Source of the DNA: Mimachlamys varia | Lineage: Eukaryota; Mollusca; Bivalvia; Pectinida; Pectinidae | Direction of reading: 5' to 3' | DNA: 64,000 nucleotides | NCBI GenBank assembly: GCA_947623455.1 | Contig: OX392532.1 | Location: 27,874,792 to 27,938,791, forward strand | Shown: piece after piece, positions 11,928-25,729 of the stretch | How the letters are laid out: each line of letters begins with the position of its first letter | Numbering within the stretch: the first letter of the stretch is position 1 | Translations under genes and position numbers: made by a program | Notes under the pieces: model-generated | Databases searched by the model: none | What the model was told of the DNA's origin: nothing | The model's input: only the letters and a program-made list of their open reading frames with translations

Positions 11928-12790
11928 ACAATACATACTTAGGGGTCTTCATGGTTATCAGAACTTTTCTGTTTTGTGTGGAACATGGACAAGAAGGCAT
12001 AATAGACAAATACAGTATAGCTTATCTAAACTGGCCCCTGTCTAATCCAAAACTATGTCTATTCCAGCATTACTCTTTGGTCATGGCATATCTCTCATTA
12101 CTTAGTTGGTTTTACAAACCAGACACATGTGTCAACTGGCCAAAAGTTTTCGCCCTTGTGACTTTTGGTTTAAACAGATTATACTGTATCTAACTATTTA
12201 TTATGTGAAGGTAAATATTGAAAATTGAACTATTGCATCTAAAATTAAGACATGTTCCTCAAAGATATTATTTTGTGATCAATCCTTTAATTTGAAGTTG
12301 TTTACTTTTCATTTCAGTATATATTTAGTCTTAATTTGTCAAGATAACTGTTTCTCAACATATTATGTCCTCAATTAAAGAAACTATGATGGTTTGACAC
12401 ATTGAACACTGAAAGTGTTCATCAGTTGTTTGTTTGTTTACATTAATTTTTGGTCAAAAAGTAACCTCAGGAATTTCATTTACCAGAACCTGGCCTTAGC
12501 TTGATCACTATAGCCATACAAGTTTTAACTCTCAAGCTAGTAGAATAACTCCGTGTAGTAAATAACCTTAACAACAACAGAACATTGTAACCATAGCAAC
12601 AGGACATTGTAACATTGCAACAAATCATGTTTACCTTAGTAACAGTAACCATGACAACAGGACATCAGTTGTTTATTCTTTAATTGTTTTATATCGGTGG
12701 TTGTACTTGATACAAATAATAACAAATGAATATTTTTGTATGAATATGTTGTAGAATCAAATAAAATTAAATGGCAACAAAAATGTATTT
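11928..12790 (+). other. RUSF1: Probable RUSF1 3' UTR
   Basis: Non-coding AT-rich DNA after the stop. A consensus AATAAA lies at 12760-12765 and is the first good candidate polyadenylation signal noticed. Contains short repeats of AACAGGACATTGTAAC (about 12570-12665). The end is not defined by the sequence alone. Confidence 0.4.
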
Positions 12791-12845
12791 GTGTATTTAG
12801 TTGATATGAATAAACTACTCGGATCAGATGGACCTTATGGGCTAT

Positions 12846-13159
12846 CATCCTCAATATCCAGGGGTTACACTTCCTACGCTCTCTACACCCCTGGAATATG
12901 TCATGAAAAAAGTGAAGGCTGTATGTATGCCACCTTGTTGATGAGACACGAAGACTGGTTCAACCCTTTGATGTACATTAAAAGAATCTCGTGGTCACAT
13001 AATGGAAAAATTGACAGGCTTTTAAGTCAGTTGTTGCTTCTTGTAATCTTCAAAGGAAAGTCCTGCAGTCTAGCGATTGGTCAGGATTTTTTACCTGAGC
13101 ATGCCTTCAGTTTTGCCATGACATATTTCAGGGGTGTAGAGAGCATAGGTGATCGTAGA
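12846..13159. mobile_element. MITE family 4, copy 1 (truncated)
   Basis: Starts CATCCTCAATATCCAGGGG and shares its full length with 24566-24937. The right inverted end stops at GGTGATCGTAG, about 20 bp short of the other copy. A 141-codon open frame across it is not conserved in the second copy. Confidence 0.75.
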
Positions 13160-13299
13160 AATACAATATATTCATGTTGGTGGTGCCAGTACATGCTTCG
13201 AGTTGTCTGCCCTTGAATGTTAAATTTCTTGACCTTGACCTCAATCAATTCAACTCGAGAATATCCATTTGTGTTTGTTTTTCTTGTAAGAAAGGACAC

Positions 13300-16160
13300 A
13301 TTTGATGTAAGCTAGGATGCACAAAATCAGCTGGAGATGGTTATCATAGCTGAAAATGTTATGGTGAAATTGGCCCACTAGATTTGGAAGCAAAGGTTCA
13401 GATGAAAAAGTTATACCTGCATACTACTTGAGAAACATTTGTCTGAACAGTACTTTTCTACAGATGGACAGGGTGATCAAGACCTCTCCCCTGTCTGATA
13501 AGGTATGAAAAGCTGATTCCGGTAACCCTGACACTAATTTTTTTGCAGGGTGTATATATGCAACAAAGACTACATGTCGTGTGATTATGCCAGGATTGGA
13601 TCTCGTAAATTACTGACCTTATTAGTAAGGACCAATAGCCAATAATGGCAGATATGTCAATTAATTAGGTAAAGAAAGGGGTCTATATGCTTACCAGGGC
13701 CATTTTCGTTTATGCAGAACAAAGCAGATTTGTTCGTATCATCAGATTACTAGGTCAATAAACAAACAACTTTGGTCCGACAGGTTTAATCGCGAGAACA
13801 AAAACGGCCAATGTTGTTGCTAGGAAAGGGAGGTTACAGGTCTGCAGGCCAGCCTGGATGAGCCGAGATAAGAATTATCTTAATCCCTGCATTACTAATT
13901 GGTTGGATGTATGCTCTTTTGATGATCTTCGAGCTGCAAACAGGGAGATTGCTTGTGATAGGACAGGGAGAGGTCTTGTGCTTATCCAGCCCTCATATGT
14001 CTCTGAGATGGCAGACTCCTAAAATAACCTTTGCAAACCCGCCAAATAGTTGGTTTAGTTTTGGACTTTCATAAGAACTTGAAAACAGATTTTCACAGGA
14101 CACAGATTACAATTTCAGTTCATACATGAACAATTTATTGATGCTTCCTGTAGTGTGTTCATATAAATATACAATCTAATAATTCACATCCACATCTGTT
14201 ATTCACAAACAACTTCTCATTTAGAACTGTAAATCACCAAACTTTCGGGAGATCCTGATTTCTCACCAAACTTTTGTGAGATCCTGATTTCTCATCAAAC
14301 TTTTGTAAGATCCTGATTTCTCACCAAACTTTCGGGAGATCCTGATTTCTCGCATCAATTTACTGAGGATTGTCTATCACAAGTTCAAATATCTTTATCA
14401 AACATTGATTCTGATAATTTTTATACTTTTGTTACTGAGCATTTCCCAATGTGCAGATATTTTGTTTAAATATTTCAAGTAAAAATTGGTATCATATCCA
14501 TGAAGATTGGATGATTCACAGCATTTCTCATATGCATTTATAGGTTTTCAACATTCATACTTTGGAATATACATTCAAGTAATTTCATGTAGTTAAGTAC
14601 CACATCCGCACAATGGAATACACATATCAACAGCCATTCATTGTAACATATATTCAATAATAATAGCTTTGCGCAGGATAAAACAATTCACATTTAGAAA
14701 CAGACCAGTCTCACTTTCCTACAGACCCTTAGTACTCCAGACATAACTACTTCTACAAATTTAAATATTCATCTTTCGGAAAGAAAAATATTTTAAGAAA
14801 TAATATATCAGGCCATACTTCTAAGTTTTATACACCTGAATGTACTTTATTAAAATCATCAAAATCAAATGATCATAGCAACAACTTCATTGGTTTTGCA
14901 ATTAAAAAAATGTGTTGTTGAATGTTCGAGTTTGTATTTCAAACAACCTAGAAAGATAAACAAATTCTACCTCATTTTTTTTATATTATATACAGAGAAT
15001 ATATCAGAGCTTACCAAAGTAGATCAGTTCTTTAAGAAATAATTCGAGATGAAAAATGAAAATGAACAAATTCTTTCCCTTCATCTAAATGATTTAGACA
15101 ATTGTATTTTTTTGAAAAGGACCTTTTATTCTTCTCAGCGTGACTAAACATAAATGAAATTGGTGAAAAACCTTTGTTAAAGAGAAATGAGAAAAGGATT
15201 GGCTAAAACATAATTCTTAAAATGCTAGCTCATTGCAGTCTAAAAACTATCTTGTTAATAGTAAACGGTTCGGGTGAATTCCAGCTTTTTAATTTCAAAT
15301 TATCATTGAAATATAACTATCATATATATCTTAAATGTAATAAATAAAATTGAATTTATCAATGAGCCACATTTGGTTAAATAGTTTACAAATTGTTTAA
15401 AACTCAGTTATTTACTTGTTTAATTAAAACGATTCACAGATGCAATGTTGAAACATCACTCATAAAAATGCATGCTGACTAAACCAAAGGAGATGACCTA
15501 TATAAGCTGTGAAATCCCTTTTCACTACAAATTACATGTATTCTATGTTTATTGCTCTTACAACTGAATGAAACATTGTTAAAACTGAATTACTAGCTGT
15601 TATTCTGGGTTATCTTAACAGAAACAATGTTTTTTCATTGATTGAGTTAGGCAGGTTTATCCAGCTTAGAATCGTTTATGAATGCTTAAAGGAGGGTGGG
15701 TGTAAAGTAGAAACAATGGCATCTGGATCATTAAGGTTCAGCAGGTTTTCTTTCACACATCCTTTTAAAAATTTCAAAACAACTGGAACATATGATTTAA
15801 AACAGCCATATATTGTACAGGTAGTACACACGAAAGTGTCCAATCATACAGAGGCAGTCATACGGCAGCATTCATACGGTGGCAGTCATACGACGGCATT
15901 CATACAGTGGCAGTCATACATGTTACACAGTTATACATTATATGTACACCATTCATACACATCACAGGAGTCGTATAGATAAAGATTGTTATCATAGTTA
16001 AAACATGGAATGATGTTTAAAATCTAAGGTAAAAACAAACTGTAAAATGCATTAGCCTTTCTGTTACAAACAGAACACAGTATGTAAGGTAGCCCTTTAT
16101 AAAGTCACATGTTCACAGGCAGAATTGTTATATATGTCCAGTCAGTGTTATCAAGGGTAG
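13300..16160. other. Intergenic, no gene seen
   Basis: AT-rich DNA between the convergent genes. No exon with splice borders or recognisable protein found. Contains the small 29-bp array at 14234-14349 and a few GCAGTCATACG-type repeats at 15855-15925. Confidence 0.5.
14234..14349. repeat. Tandem repeat, 29 bp x 4
   Basis: TCACCAAACTTTCGGGAG then ATCCTGATTTC, four adjacent copies with few changes. Confidence 0.9.
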
Positions 16161-16163
16161 TCC

Positions 16164-19100
16164 ATATATAAATACTAGAAAAGTTGTGTTGTGTGGGGTC
16201 TGTGATATATAAATACTAGACTAGGTAGTTGTGTTGTGTGGGGTCTGTGATATATTAATACTAGACAAGTTGTGTTGTGTAGGGTATGCAATATATTAAT
16301 ACTAGACAAGTTGTGTTGTGTGTAAGGTCTGTAATATATAAATACTAGACAAGTTGTGTTGTGTGTAAGGTCTGTGATATATAAATACTAGACTAGTTGT
16401 GTTGTGTGGGATCTGTGATATATTAATACTAGACAAGTTGTGTTGTGTAGGGTATGCAATATATTAATACTAGACAAGTTGTGTTGTGTAGGGTATGCAA
16501 TATATTAATACTAGACAAGTTGTGTTGTGTGTAAGGTCTGTGATATATAAATACTAGACTAGTTGTGTTGTGTAAGGTCTGTGATATATTAATACTAGAC
16601 AAGTTGTGTTGTGTAAGGTCTGTGATATATAAATACTAGACAAGTTGTGTTGTGTGTAAGGTCTGTGATATATAAATACTAGACAAGTTGTGTTGTGTGG
16701 GGTCTGTGATATATAAATACTAGACAAGTTGTGTTGTGTAAGGTCTGTGATATATAAATACTAGACAAGTTGTGTTGTGTGTAAAGTCTCTGATTTATAA
16801 AATCTAGACAAATTGTGTTGTGTGGGGTCTGTGATATATAAATACTAGACAAGTTGTGTTGTGTGGGGTCTGTGATATATAAATACTAGACAAGTTGTGT
16901 TGTGTGTAAGGTCTGTGATATATAAATACTAGACAAGTTGTGTTGTGTGTAAGGCCTGTGATATATAAATACTAGACAAGTTGTGTTGTGTAGGGTCTGT
17001 GATATATAAATACTAGACAAGTTGTGTTGTGTGTAAGGTCTGTGATATAAAAATACTAGACAAGTTGTGTTGTGTGGGGTCTGTGATATATAAATACTAG
17101 ACAAGTTGTGTTGTGTGGGGTCTGTGATATATAAATACTAGACAAGTTGTGTTGTGTAAGGTCTGTGATATATAAATACTAGACTAGTTGTGTTGTGTGG
17201 GGTCTGTGATATATAAATACTAGACAAGTTGTGTTGTGTGGGGTCTGTGATATATAAATACTAGACAAGTTGTGTTGTGTAAGGTCTGTGATATATAAAT
17301 ACTAGACAAGTTGTGTTGTGTGTAAGGTCTGTGATATATAAATACTAGACAAGTTGTGTTGTGTGTAAGGTCTGTGATATATAAATACTAGACAAGTTGT
17401 GTTGTGTGGGGTCTGTGATATATAAATACTAGACAAGTTGTGTTGTGTGAGGCCTGTGATATATAAATACTAGACTAGTTGTGTTGTGTGGGGTCTGTGA
17501 TATATAAATACTAGACAAGTTGTGTTGTGTGTAAGGTCTGTGATATATAAATACTAGACAAGTTGTGTTGTGTGTAAGGTCTGTGATATATAAATACTAG
17601 ACAGGTTGTGTTGTGTGTAAGGTCTGTGATACATAAATACTAGACAAGTTGTGTTGTGTGTAAGGCCTGTGATATATTAATACTAGACAAGTTGTGTTGT
17701 GTGGGGTCTGTGATATATAAATACTAGACTAGTTGTGTTGTGTGAGGTCTGTGATATATAAATACTAGACAAGTTGTGTTGTGTGTAAGGTCTGTGATAT
17801 ATAAATACTAGACAAGTTGTGTTGTGTGTAAGGTCTGTGATATATAAATACTAGACAAGTTGTGTTGTGTGGGGTCTGTGATATATAAATACTAGACAAG
17901 TTGTGTTGTGTGTAAGGTCTGTGATATATAAATACTAGACAAGTTGTGTTGTGTGTAAGGCCTGTGATATATAAATACTAGACAAGTTGTGTTGTGTGAG
18001 GCCTGTGATATATAAATACTAGACAAGTTGTGTTGTGTGGGGGTCTGTGATATATAAATACTAGACTAGTTGTGTTGTGTGGGGTCTGTGATATATAAAT
18101 ACTAGACAAGTTGTGTTGTGTGTGAGGCCTGTGATATATAAATACTAGACAAGTTGTGTTGTGTAAGGTCTGTGATATATAAATACTAGACAAGTTGTGT
18201 TGTGTGTAAGGTCTGTGATATATAAATACTAGACAAGTTGTGTTGTGTGTAAGGTCTGTGATATATAAATACTAGACTAGTTGTGTTGTGTGTGAGGTCT
18301 GTGATATATAAATACTAGACAAGTTGTGTTGTGTAGGGTCTGTGATATATAAATACTAGACAAGTTGTGTTGTGTAAGGTCTGTGATATATAAATACTAG
18401 ACAAGTTGTGTTGTGTGTAAGGTCTGTAATATATAAATACTAGACAAGTTGTGTTGTGTGTAAGGTCTGTGATATATAAATACTAGACAAGTTGTGTTGT
18501 GTGTAAGGCCTGTGATATATTAATACTAGACAAGTTGTGTTGTGTGGGGTCTGTGATATATAAATACTAGACTAGTTGTGTTGTGTGGGGTCTGTGATAT
18601 ATAAATACTAGACAAGTTGTGTTGTGTGTAAGGTCTGTGATATATAAATACTAGACAAGTTGTGTTGTGTGTAAGGTCTGTGATATATAAATACTAGACA
18701 AGTTGTGTTGTGTGTAAGGCCTGTGATATATTAATACTAGACAAGTTGTGTTGTGTGGGGTCTGTGATATATAAATACTAGACTAGTTGTGTTGTGTAAG
18801 GTCTGTGATATATAAATACTAGACAAGTTGTGTTGTGTGTAAGGTCTGTGATATATAAATACTAGACAAGTTGTGTTGTGTGTAAGGTCTGTGATATATA
18901 AATACTAGACAAGTTGTGTTGTGTGTAAGGTCTGTGATATATTAATACTAGACAAGTTGTGTTGTGTGTAAGGTCTGTGATATATAAATACTAGACAAGT
19001 TGTGTTGTGTGTAAAGTCTGTGATATATAAATACTAGACAAGTTGTGTTGTGTGGGGTCTGTGATATATAAATACTAGACAAGTTGTGTTGTGTGGGGTC

Positions 19101-20280
19101 TGTGATATATAAATACTAGACTAGTTGTGTTGTGTGGGGTCTGTGATATATAAATACTAGACAAGTTGTGTTGTGTAAGGTCTGTGATATATAAATACTA
19201 GACTAGTTGTGTTGTGTGTAAGGCCTGTGATATATAAATACTAGACAAGTTGTGTTGTGTGGGGTCTGTGATATATAAATACTAGACAAGTTGTGTTGTG
19301 TAAGGTCTGTGATATATTAATACTAGACAAGTTGTGTTGTGTGTAAGGTCTGTGATATATAAATACTAGACAAGTTGTGTTGTGTGTAAAGTCTGTGATA
19401 TATAAATACTAGACAAGTTGTGTTGTGTGGGGTCTGTGATATATAAATACTAGACTAGTTGTGTTGTGTGAGGTCTGTGATATATAAATACTAGACAAGT
19501 TGTGTTGTGTGGGGTCTGTGATATATAAATACTAGACAAGTTGTGTTGTGTGGGGTCTGTGATATATAAATACTAGACAAGTTGTGTTGTGTGTAAGGCC
19601 TGTGATATATAAATACTAGACAAGTTGTGTTGTGTGGGGTCTGTGATATATAAATACTAGACTAGTTGTGTTGTGTAAGGTCTGTGATATATAAATACTA
19701 GACAAGTTGTGTTGTGTGTGAGGTCTGTGATATATAAATACAAGACAAGTTGTGTTGTGTATGAGGTCTGTGATATATAAATACAAGACAAGTTGTGTTG
19801 TGTGTGAGGTCTGTGATATATAAATACTAGACAGGTTGTGTTGTGTGTGAGGTCTGTGATATATAAATACTAGACAAGTTGTGTTGTGTGGGGTCTGTGA
19901 TATATAAATACTAGACAAGTTGTGTTGTGTGGGGTCTGTGATATATAAATACTAGACAAGTTGTGTTGTGTGTAAGGTCTGTGATATATAAATACTAGAC
20001 AAGTTGTGTTGTGTGGGGTCTGTGATATATAAATACTAGACAAGTTGTGTTGTGTAAGGTCTGTGATATATAAATACTAGACAAGTTGTGTTGTGTGTAA
20101 GGTCTGTGATATATAAATACTAGACAAGTTGTGTTGTGTGGGGTCTGTGATATATAAATACTAGACAAGTTGTGTTGTGTAAGGTCTGTGATATATAAAT
20201 ACTAGACTAGTTGTGTTGTGTGTAAGGTCTGTGATATATAAATTCTAGACAAGTTGTGTTGTGTAGGGTCTGTAATCTAC
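16164..20280. repeat. 4.1-kb satellite array, 41/43-bp unit (~98 copies)
   Basis: Unit: GTCTGTGATATATAAATACT, AGACAAGTTGTGTTGTGTG and a variable joint. The joint is GGG, TAAG, AAG or GAG, giving 41- or 43-bp units. Single-base variants recur: CTAGACTAG for CTAGACAAG, ATTAATAC for ATAAATAC, GGCCTG for GGTCTG. Combinations recur as blocks (starts about 17661, 18502, 18715), so there is higher-order structure. Reverse-strand open frames (SSIYISQT...) are artefacts of the period. Confidence 0.97.
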
Positions 20281-21990
20281 AAACACTTTAGTGAAACAAA
20301 TTTTTAAATTATGTTTTCAATTTTGAATATATTTTAGTGGTCTGGAGTTAAATGCTTCCTTGCACATTAATCTTGTGATTTGTGTACTCAATTTCTTTAA
20401 ATAATTTTAAAATTAGGAATCATTAAATATAGTCTTGCTGGCCACAAGTGCATATAAGTTTTGGTAAACTCATTTTAGAATATTTCACTGTGGCTACAGG
20501 CATAGTTTATGTAAGTCCCCTAATCTACTAAGAAGTCCAGCAACCTAAATAGAGGGCGATAATCTTGGCTACCACTTTTCAAACATGTAATTTTGATTTT
20601 ATTTGGAAAGCCACTAACACAGGTTTTGGTTTCATTTTGTTTGTTAATTTCTCTGCAGCCATTTGTGCACGTATTTTCAAAATTGAAGTACCACTGGGAC
20701 AGGGATCCTTATAAGTAGAAGGTTAGGTTTATTTTGTTTTAGGTCCTATTGACTTCCAATGTCATTTAAGGACGTGCCTGGTTTTAGAGGTGGAGAAAAG
20801 TCGAGTAGAGACAGTTATAAACATCACTTCAAGTTTACATAAATTTGTTTGATGATTCTCCAGTATCTAATTTTTCTTTTTATGTTTCCTAGTATTTTTT
20901 GGGGTGCAATGGTTGGGTGTTGGGTGTTGTGATACCATTATCTTCTGGAGATACTTTAATTTGCGGAAAAAAAGTCAATGAAGCTACAGTTGTCAAAAGT
21001 TGTCATTATCAAGTGCAGAAATTCAACCCCTGGCGTCAATCTTGTTTATTTTTACTGCACATTTTAATTTAATACCTATAACCCAAAAGTAAAATTTTTA
21101 TTCTTATACAAAATTGTATCACAGATTTGATTTGTTTGATTATATGATAACGATTCTTGTTACGTTACATCTAACTTTAGATTGATACATTACATACATT
21201 CTCAATTAAAAACAATATATTGATAGTAGCGATATTAAAATGAAATAGTTAAAATCAAAATTCATAGGTAAATCATAACCGAGATTAAAACACAATTTGA
21301 TAATACATTTTATATGCCCTCATGTTTTTGTTAGGTCTGCTGTTGCATCATCATGAACTTTCCCTTTCTTGATAAAACATCCCTGCTTTTCCGACCTATG
21401 CCGTTTTCATGTCATAGTACCTATGGTACTGGCACTGTACTACATTTATACTCTATTTTGATACAATCATATTCTACTATTGCTACCATAGGTTTTTGCC
21501 ATATTTATCTGGCGATTTGTAAACAAGAGTTGTCTCCCATTTAGTAGGTTTTTACTTGAATACCATTGTGACATCGTTGGTTTGTTAAAAGAAAGGATGT
21601 TTTGAGCTTCGAGTTTCTTTCACAGTTAGGTCAGTTTCCTAGCAATGAAAAGGTACTTTAACTGTACCTATCACTGTATACATAACAGGTCATTTCATTT
21701 CAGGATAGTGGGATTAATAAGAGCAATCACTCTGATAATTTATTATATCATAAATACATTACGCCATACTGTACAGCTGAATACTAATTTTATACTGTGT
21801 TAAGTATACTGAAATATACATTACGTATCATAATCTTTAAATTCTGCGCAAGTATAGCAATTGTATTGGTTTATGTCGATTCTAATTGTGTGTGAAGATA
21901 AAAAGTGTTGAATGTGTATTATTGAAATACCATATATGTATTAATGACATTGTGTTTTGTACCTTTGTACCCTAAATGTAATACATGTAT
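20281..21990. other. Intergenic, no gene seen
   Basis: AT-rich spacer between two arrays. Only a SINE-tail fragment at about 20728-20805 is recognisable. Confidence 0.5.
20728..20805 (-). mobile_element. SINE 3'-part fragment
   Basis: The block reading GGACGTGCCTGGTTTTAGAG next to TTAGGTCCTATTGAC matches the 3' parts at 50578-50660 and 55012-55080. Confidence 0.6.
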
Positions 21991-22575
21991 GAGTGTACTT
22001 GTGTATCGTAAATGTACGATAAGTGTACGTACAACACTGTTGTGTAACGTAAATGTACTATAAGTGTACGTACAACACTGTTGTGTAACGTAAATGTACT
22101 ATAAGTGTACGTACAACACTGTTGTGTACTGTAAATGTACTATATGTGTACGTACAACACTGTTGTGTACCGTAAATGTACTATATGTGTATGTACAACA
22201 CTGTTGTGTAACGTAAATGTACTATACATACACAACACTGTTGTGTAACGTAAATGTACTTTAAGTGTACGTACAACACTGTTGTGTACTGTAAATGTAC
22301 TATATGTGTACGTACAACACTGTTGTGTACTGTAAATGTACTATATGTGTACGTACAACACTGTTGTGTACCGTAAATGTACTATATGTGTATGTACAAC
22401 ACTGTTGTGTACTGTAAATGTACTATATGTGTACGTACAACACTGTTATGCATAGTAAATGTACTATAAGTGTATGTACAACACTATGTTGTGTACCGTA
22501 AATGTAGTATAAGTGTACGTACAACACTGTTGTGTACCGTAAATGTACTATGTGTACGTAGTCGTACAACACTAT
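21991..22575. repeat. Tandem array, 41-bp unit (~14 copies)
   Basis: Unit GTGTACGTACAACACTGTTG, TGTA(A/C)CGTAAATGTACTATA. Contains the palindrome GTACGTAC and the hairpin CAACACTGTTG. Sequence unrelated to the 41/43-bp satellite despite the same length. Confidence 0.95.
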
Positions 22576-22957
22576 GTTAAAATGTCTGTAGTTTCTAAGG
22601 TGAAATCCTTCATTCTTTGCCACATATAAAGCACATTGTTATGATTCACAGTATATTAAAGTCACACAAATTTTAACTTTGCATACAAAGTCTTTACACA
22701 GTTCTGTAGTTTGCTATTATTTAAAATCTCATAACACACTTAAAATGATAGGTAAACACAATCAGTAAAACACAGTTGGTGTAATAACACACTATATCAA
22801 CACCGTACGCTTAAGTAAATAATCACTTTGACACATATGCCTAATTGCATAACACATATATGCACATTTGCATGACTTTTAACAGTTTACATTTATACAT
22901 ATTACTGTTTTAACATTACGTTGAACATTTATACTAGGTCAAGTCCTCATATTTTGC

Positions 22958-23695
22958 ACACATTTCTAGAATGTCGTCCTTCAAATTAGTCAAACATTTC
23001 TAGAATGATGTCCTTAAAATTAGTCACACATTTATAGAATGTCGTCCGTCAAATTAGTCACACATTTATAGAATGTCGTCCGTCAAATTAGTCATACATT
23101 TATAGAATGTCGTCCGTCAAATTAGTCACACATTTATAGAATGTCGTCCGTCAAATTAGTCACACATTTATAGAATGTCACCTTCAAATTAGTCCCACAT
23201 TTATAGAATCTTGTCCTTCAAATTAGTCCCACATTTATAGAATGTCGTCCTTCAAATTAGTCACACAATTATAGAATGTCACCCTTCAAATTAGTCACAC
23301 ATTTATAGAATGTCGTCCTTGAAATTAGTCCCACATTTATAGAATGTCGTCCTTCAAATTAGTCACACATTTATAGAATGTCGTCCTTCAAATAAGTCAC
23401 AGATTTATAGAATGTCGTCCGTCAAATTAGTCACACATTTATAGAATGTCGTCCTTCAAATTAGTCCCACATTTATAGAATGTCGTCCTTCAAATTAGTC
23501 CCACATTTATAGAATGTCGTCCTTCAAAAAAGTCAGATTTATAGAATGTCATCCTTCAAATTAGTCACACATTTATAGAATGTCGTCCTTCAAATAAGTC
23601 ACAGCTTTATAGAATGTCGTTCTTCAAATTAGTCCCACATTTATAGAATGTCGTCCTCCAAATTAGTCACACATTTATAATGTGCCTTGTTCTAA
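22958..23695. repeat. Tandem array, 34-bp unit (~21 copies)
   Basis: Unit CACACATTTATAGAATGTCG, TCCTTCAAATTAGT. First two copies have TTTCTAGAAT; the rest TTTATAGAAT. Confidence 0.95.
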
Positions 23696-24050
23696 TTATA
23701 GGTCACATTTATAGAATGTCTTGTCATCATTAGTCAAATATCTATAAAAGGCTTGCCATGATCAGTTACACATTTATACAAAGTCATGTCCTTATAATTA
23801 GTCACACATCTATACAAAGTCATGTCCTTATAATTAGTCACATTTATATAAAGTCATGTCCTTATAATTATTCACACATTTATACAAAGTCATGTCTATA
23901 TAATTAGTCACATTTATATAAAGTCATGTCCTTATAATTATTCACACATTTATACAAAGTCATGTCTATATAATTAGTCACATTTATATAAAGTCTTGTC
24001 CTTATAATTAGTCACACATTTATACAATAGCAATAAGTCACATTTATACA
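23696..24050. repeat. Diverged continuation of the 34-bp array
   Basis: CACATTTATACAAAGTCATG and TCCTTATAATTAGT, about ten units, clearly related to the preceding 34-bp unit but a separate subfamily. Confidence 0.85.
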
Positions 24051-24565
24051 ATATGGAATTCACACATTTTGTTGATTTTTTTTTACAAAAAAATCTACCT
24101 TTTTCACTTAAGTTTATTGAAAGAGGGATATTTAGGTACAGTTGTCAAAGATTTATAAATCATTTGCTCATATCGAGTCTTGTATTTTTCACAAAGTTAA
24201 ATAACACAGTCGTTAGTCATAAAAAAGTCGTGCATTTATACAAAGTTGTACATTTATACAAAGTCATACATTTATACATGGTTTGGACATTTATACATAT
24301 TTGTACATCTATGCACACACAACTCTGATCAAACCCTGTATCACAGCAGGTTATTTTCTGTCACCCTTTTGTCAACAATCTGACACAATATAAATACATA
24401 CACATGTACCCCCATATACAACTACCGGTAAATGTACCTTCATGTACACACATATGTACCTCATTTACATACACATGTACTCCCATACAAACACACTGTT
24501 AACTTTTATTCTCTAACAACTGAACACATTTAACATAACATATTGCATTAACACAAAGTGTAAAC

Positions 24566-24937
24566 CATCCTCAATATCCAGGGGTTACGATCGCCTACGC
24601 TCTTTACATCCCTGGAATCATCCTTAATATCCAGGGGTTACGATCACCTACGCTCTCTACATCCCTAGAATATGTAACGGCAAAACTGAAGGCTCCGTGT
24701 GTGCCACCCTGTTGCTTAAACTCTTTGATGTACATCAAAAGAATCTTTTTGTCACATAATGGTAAAAATTGACAAGCTTTGAAGTCGGTTGTGGCTCTTT
24801 TGTTATCTTCAAAGGACAGGCATGCAGCCTAGCAATCGGTCAGGTTTATTTACCTGAGCTTGCCTTTAGTTTTGCCCGGACATATTCCAGGGGTGGAGAG
24901 AGCGAAGGTGATCGTAACCCCTGGATATCGAGGATGA
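24566..24937. mobile_element. MITE family 4, copy 2 (complete)
   Basis: 372 bp with long inverted ends (CATCCTCAATATCCAGGGG, GTTACGATC, CTACGCTCT, and inverse AGAGCGAAGGTGATCGTAAC, CCCTGGATATCGAGGATG). The left arm is tandemly doubled (24566-24608 and 24609-24662). No coding. Confidence 0.82.
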
Positions 24938-25301
24938 GTGTAAACATACGAGTCACATATTAATGATATGTTAACACAATGTAGAAATTGATTGCATGGA
25001 CAACATCTTAACAGTGTGTTAACACAATTATGTATATAATGTTAAGAGTTAACACTTCAAGAAAAATATTAAATATTTCTGAAATGTTCACCGTTCATAT
25101 TTTGACAAAATGATAACATATGATATATAGCACAAAGTTGACATACTGTGCTAAAATGTGACTGAAATTCCATGAAAACATTTTTTTTTAAACATGACAC
25201 GAATGGTTGACACAATGTTATAACACAAAATGTTGACATATTGTACACACTGTATTAACTTGTATCAAAATAACTATGTTGACATTAAAACAAATATTGT
25301 C

Positions 25302-25440
25302 CAGTGATCAATCTACAATTATTTTTCATGAGTCCTTTTCATATGTATTGCCAAAACAATGAGTCCCACAATATTAAATTTAACCATTTCCAGAAATTCA
25401 ATGGGTCCCTTGAAGTTACATTTGAACTCTCCCAAATCAA
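25302..25440 (+). mobile_element. MITE family 5 (CAGTGATCA), partial
   Basis: Starts CAGTGATCAATCTACAATT and runs to GGGTCCCTTGAAG; the right end is missing and it abuts a family 2 element at 25450. Confidence 0.6.
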
Positions 25441-25449
25441 AGATTGGAA

Positions 25450-25690
25450 TACAGTAAAAGCCAATATTTCCGCGCGTGGAATTTTCCACTAAGTCAGCCT
25501 CCAAACTGTTTGCGATGTGGAAATGTTTGCGCTGTCAGTCAAGCTGTTTGCACAGTGTATCTGTATTACTATCATACACTCAAGAGTTTGAGTGGTGTTA
25601 ATATGTTAGTGTGTTGATATATTTGCAGAGATTTAATGCCAGCGAAATAAGCGAAAATATTCACACCGCGAAAAATTCCACTTTTACATT
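25450..25690 (+). mobile_element. MITE family 2, copy 2
   Basis: TACAGTAAAAGCCAATATTT to ATTCCACTTTTACA, with the internal pattern of the family. About 240 bp. Confidence 0.8.
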
Positions 25691-25729
25691 AGTTCATAGG
25701 AAATGTCTGGCGTAGTGAGTTAAAAAAAC

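Noticed and set aside
12791..13216. 141-codon plus-strand open frame
   Set aside because: Falls across an inverted-repeat element; the second copy at 24566-24937 does not keep the frame.
22958..24050. Regular 34-bp direct repeats resembling a CRISPR array
   Set aside because: No unique spacers: the whole unit repeats. Surrounding genes are animal and intron-containing.
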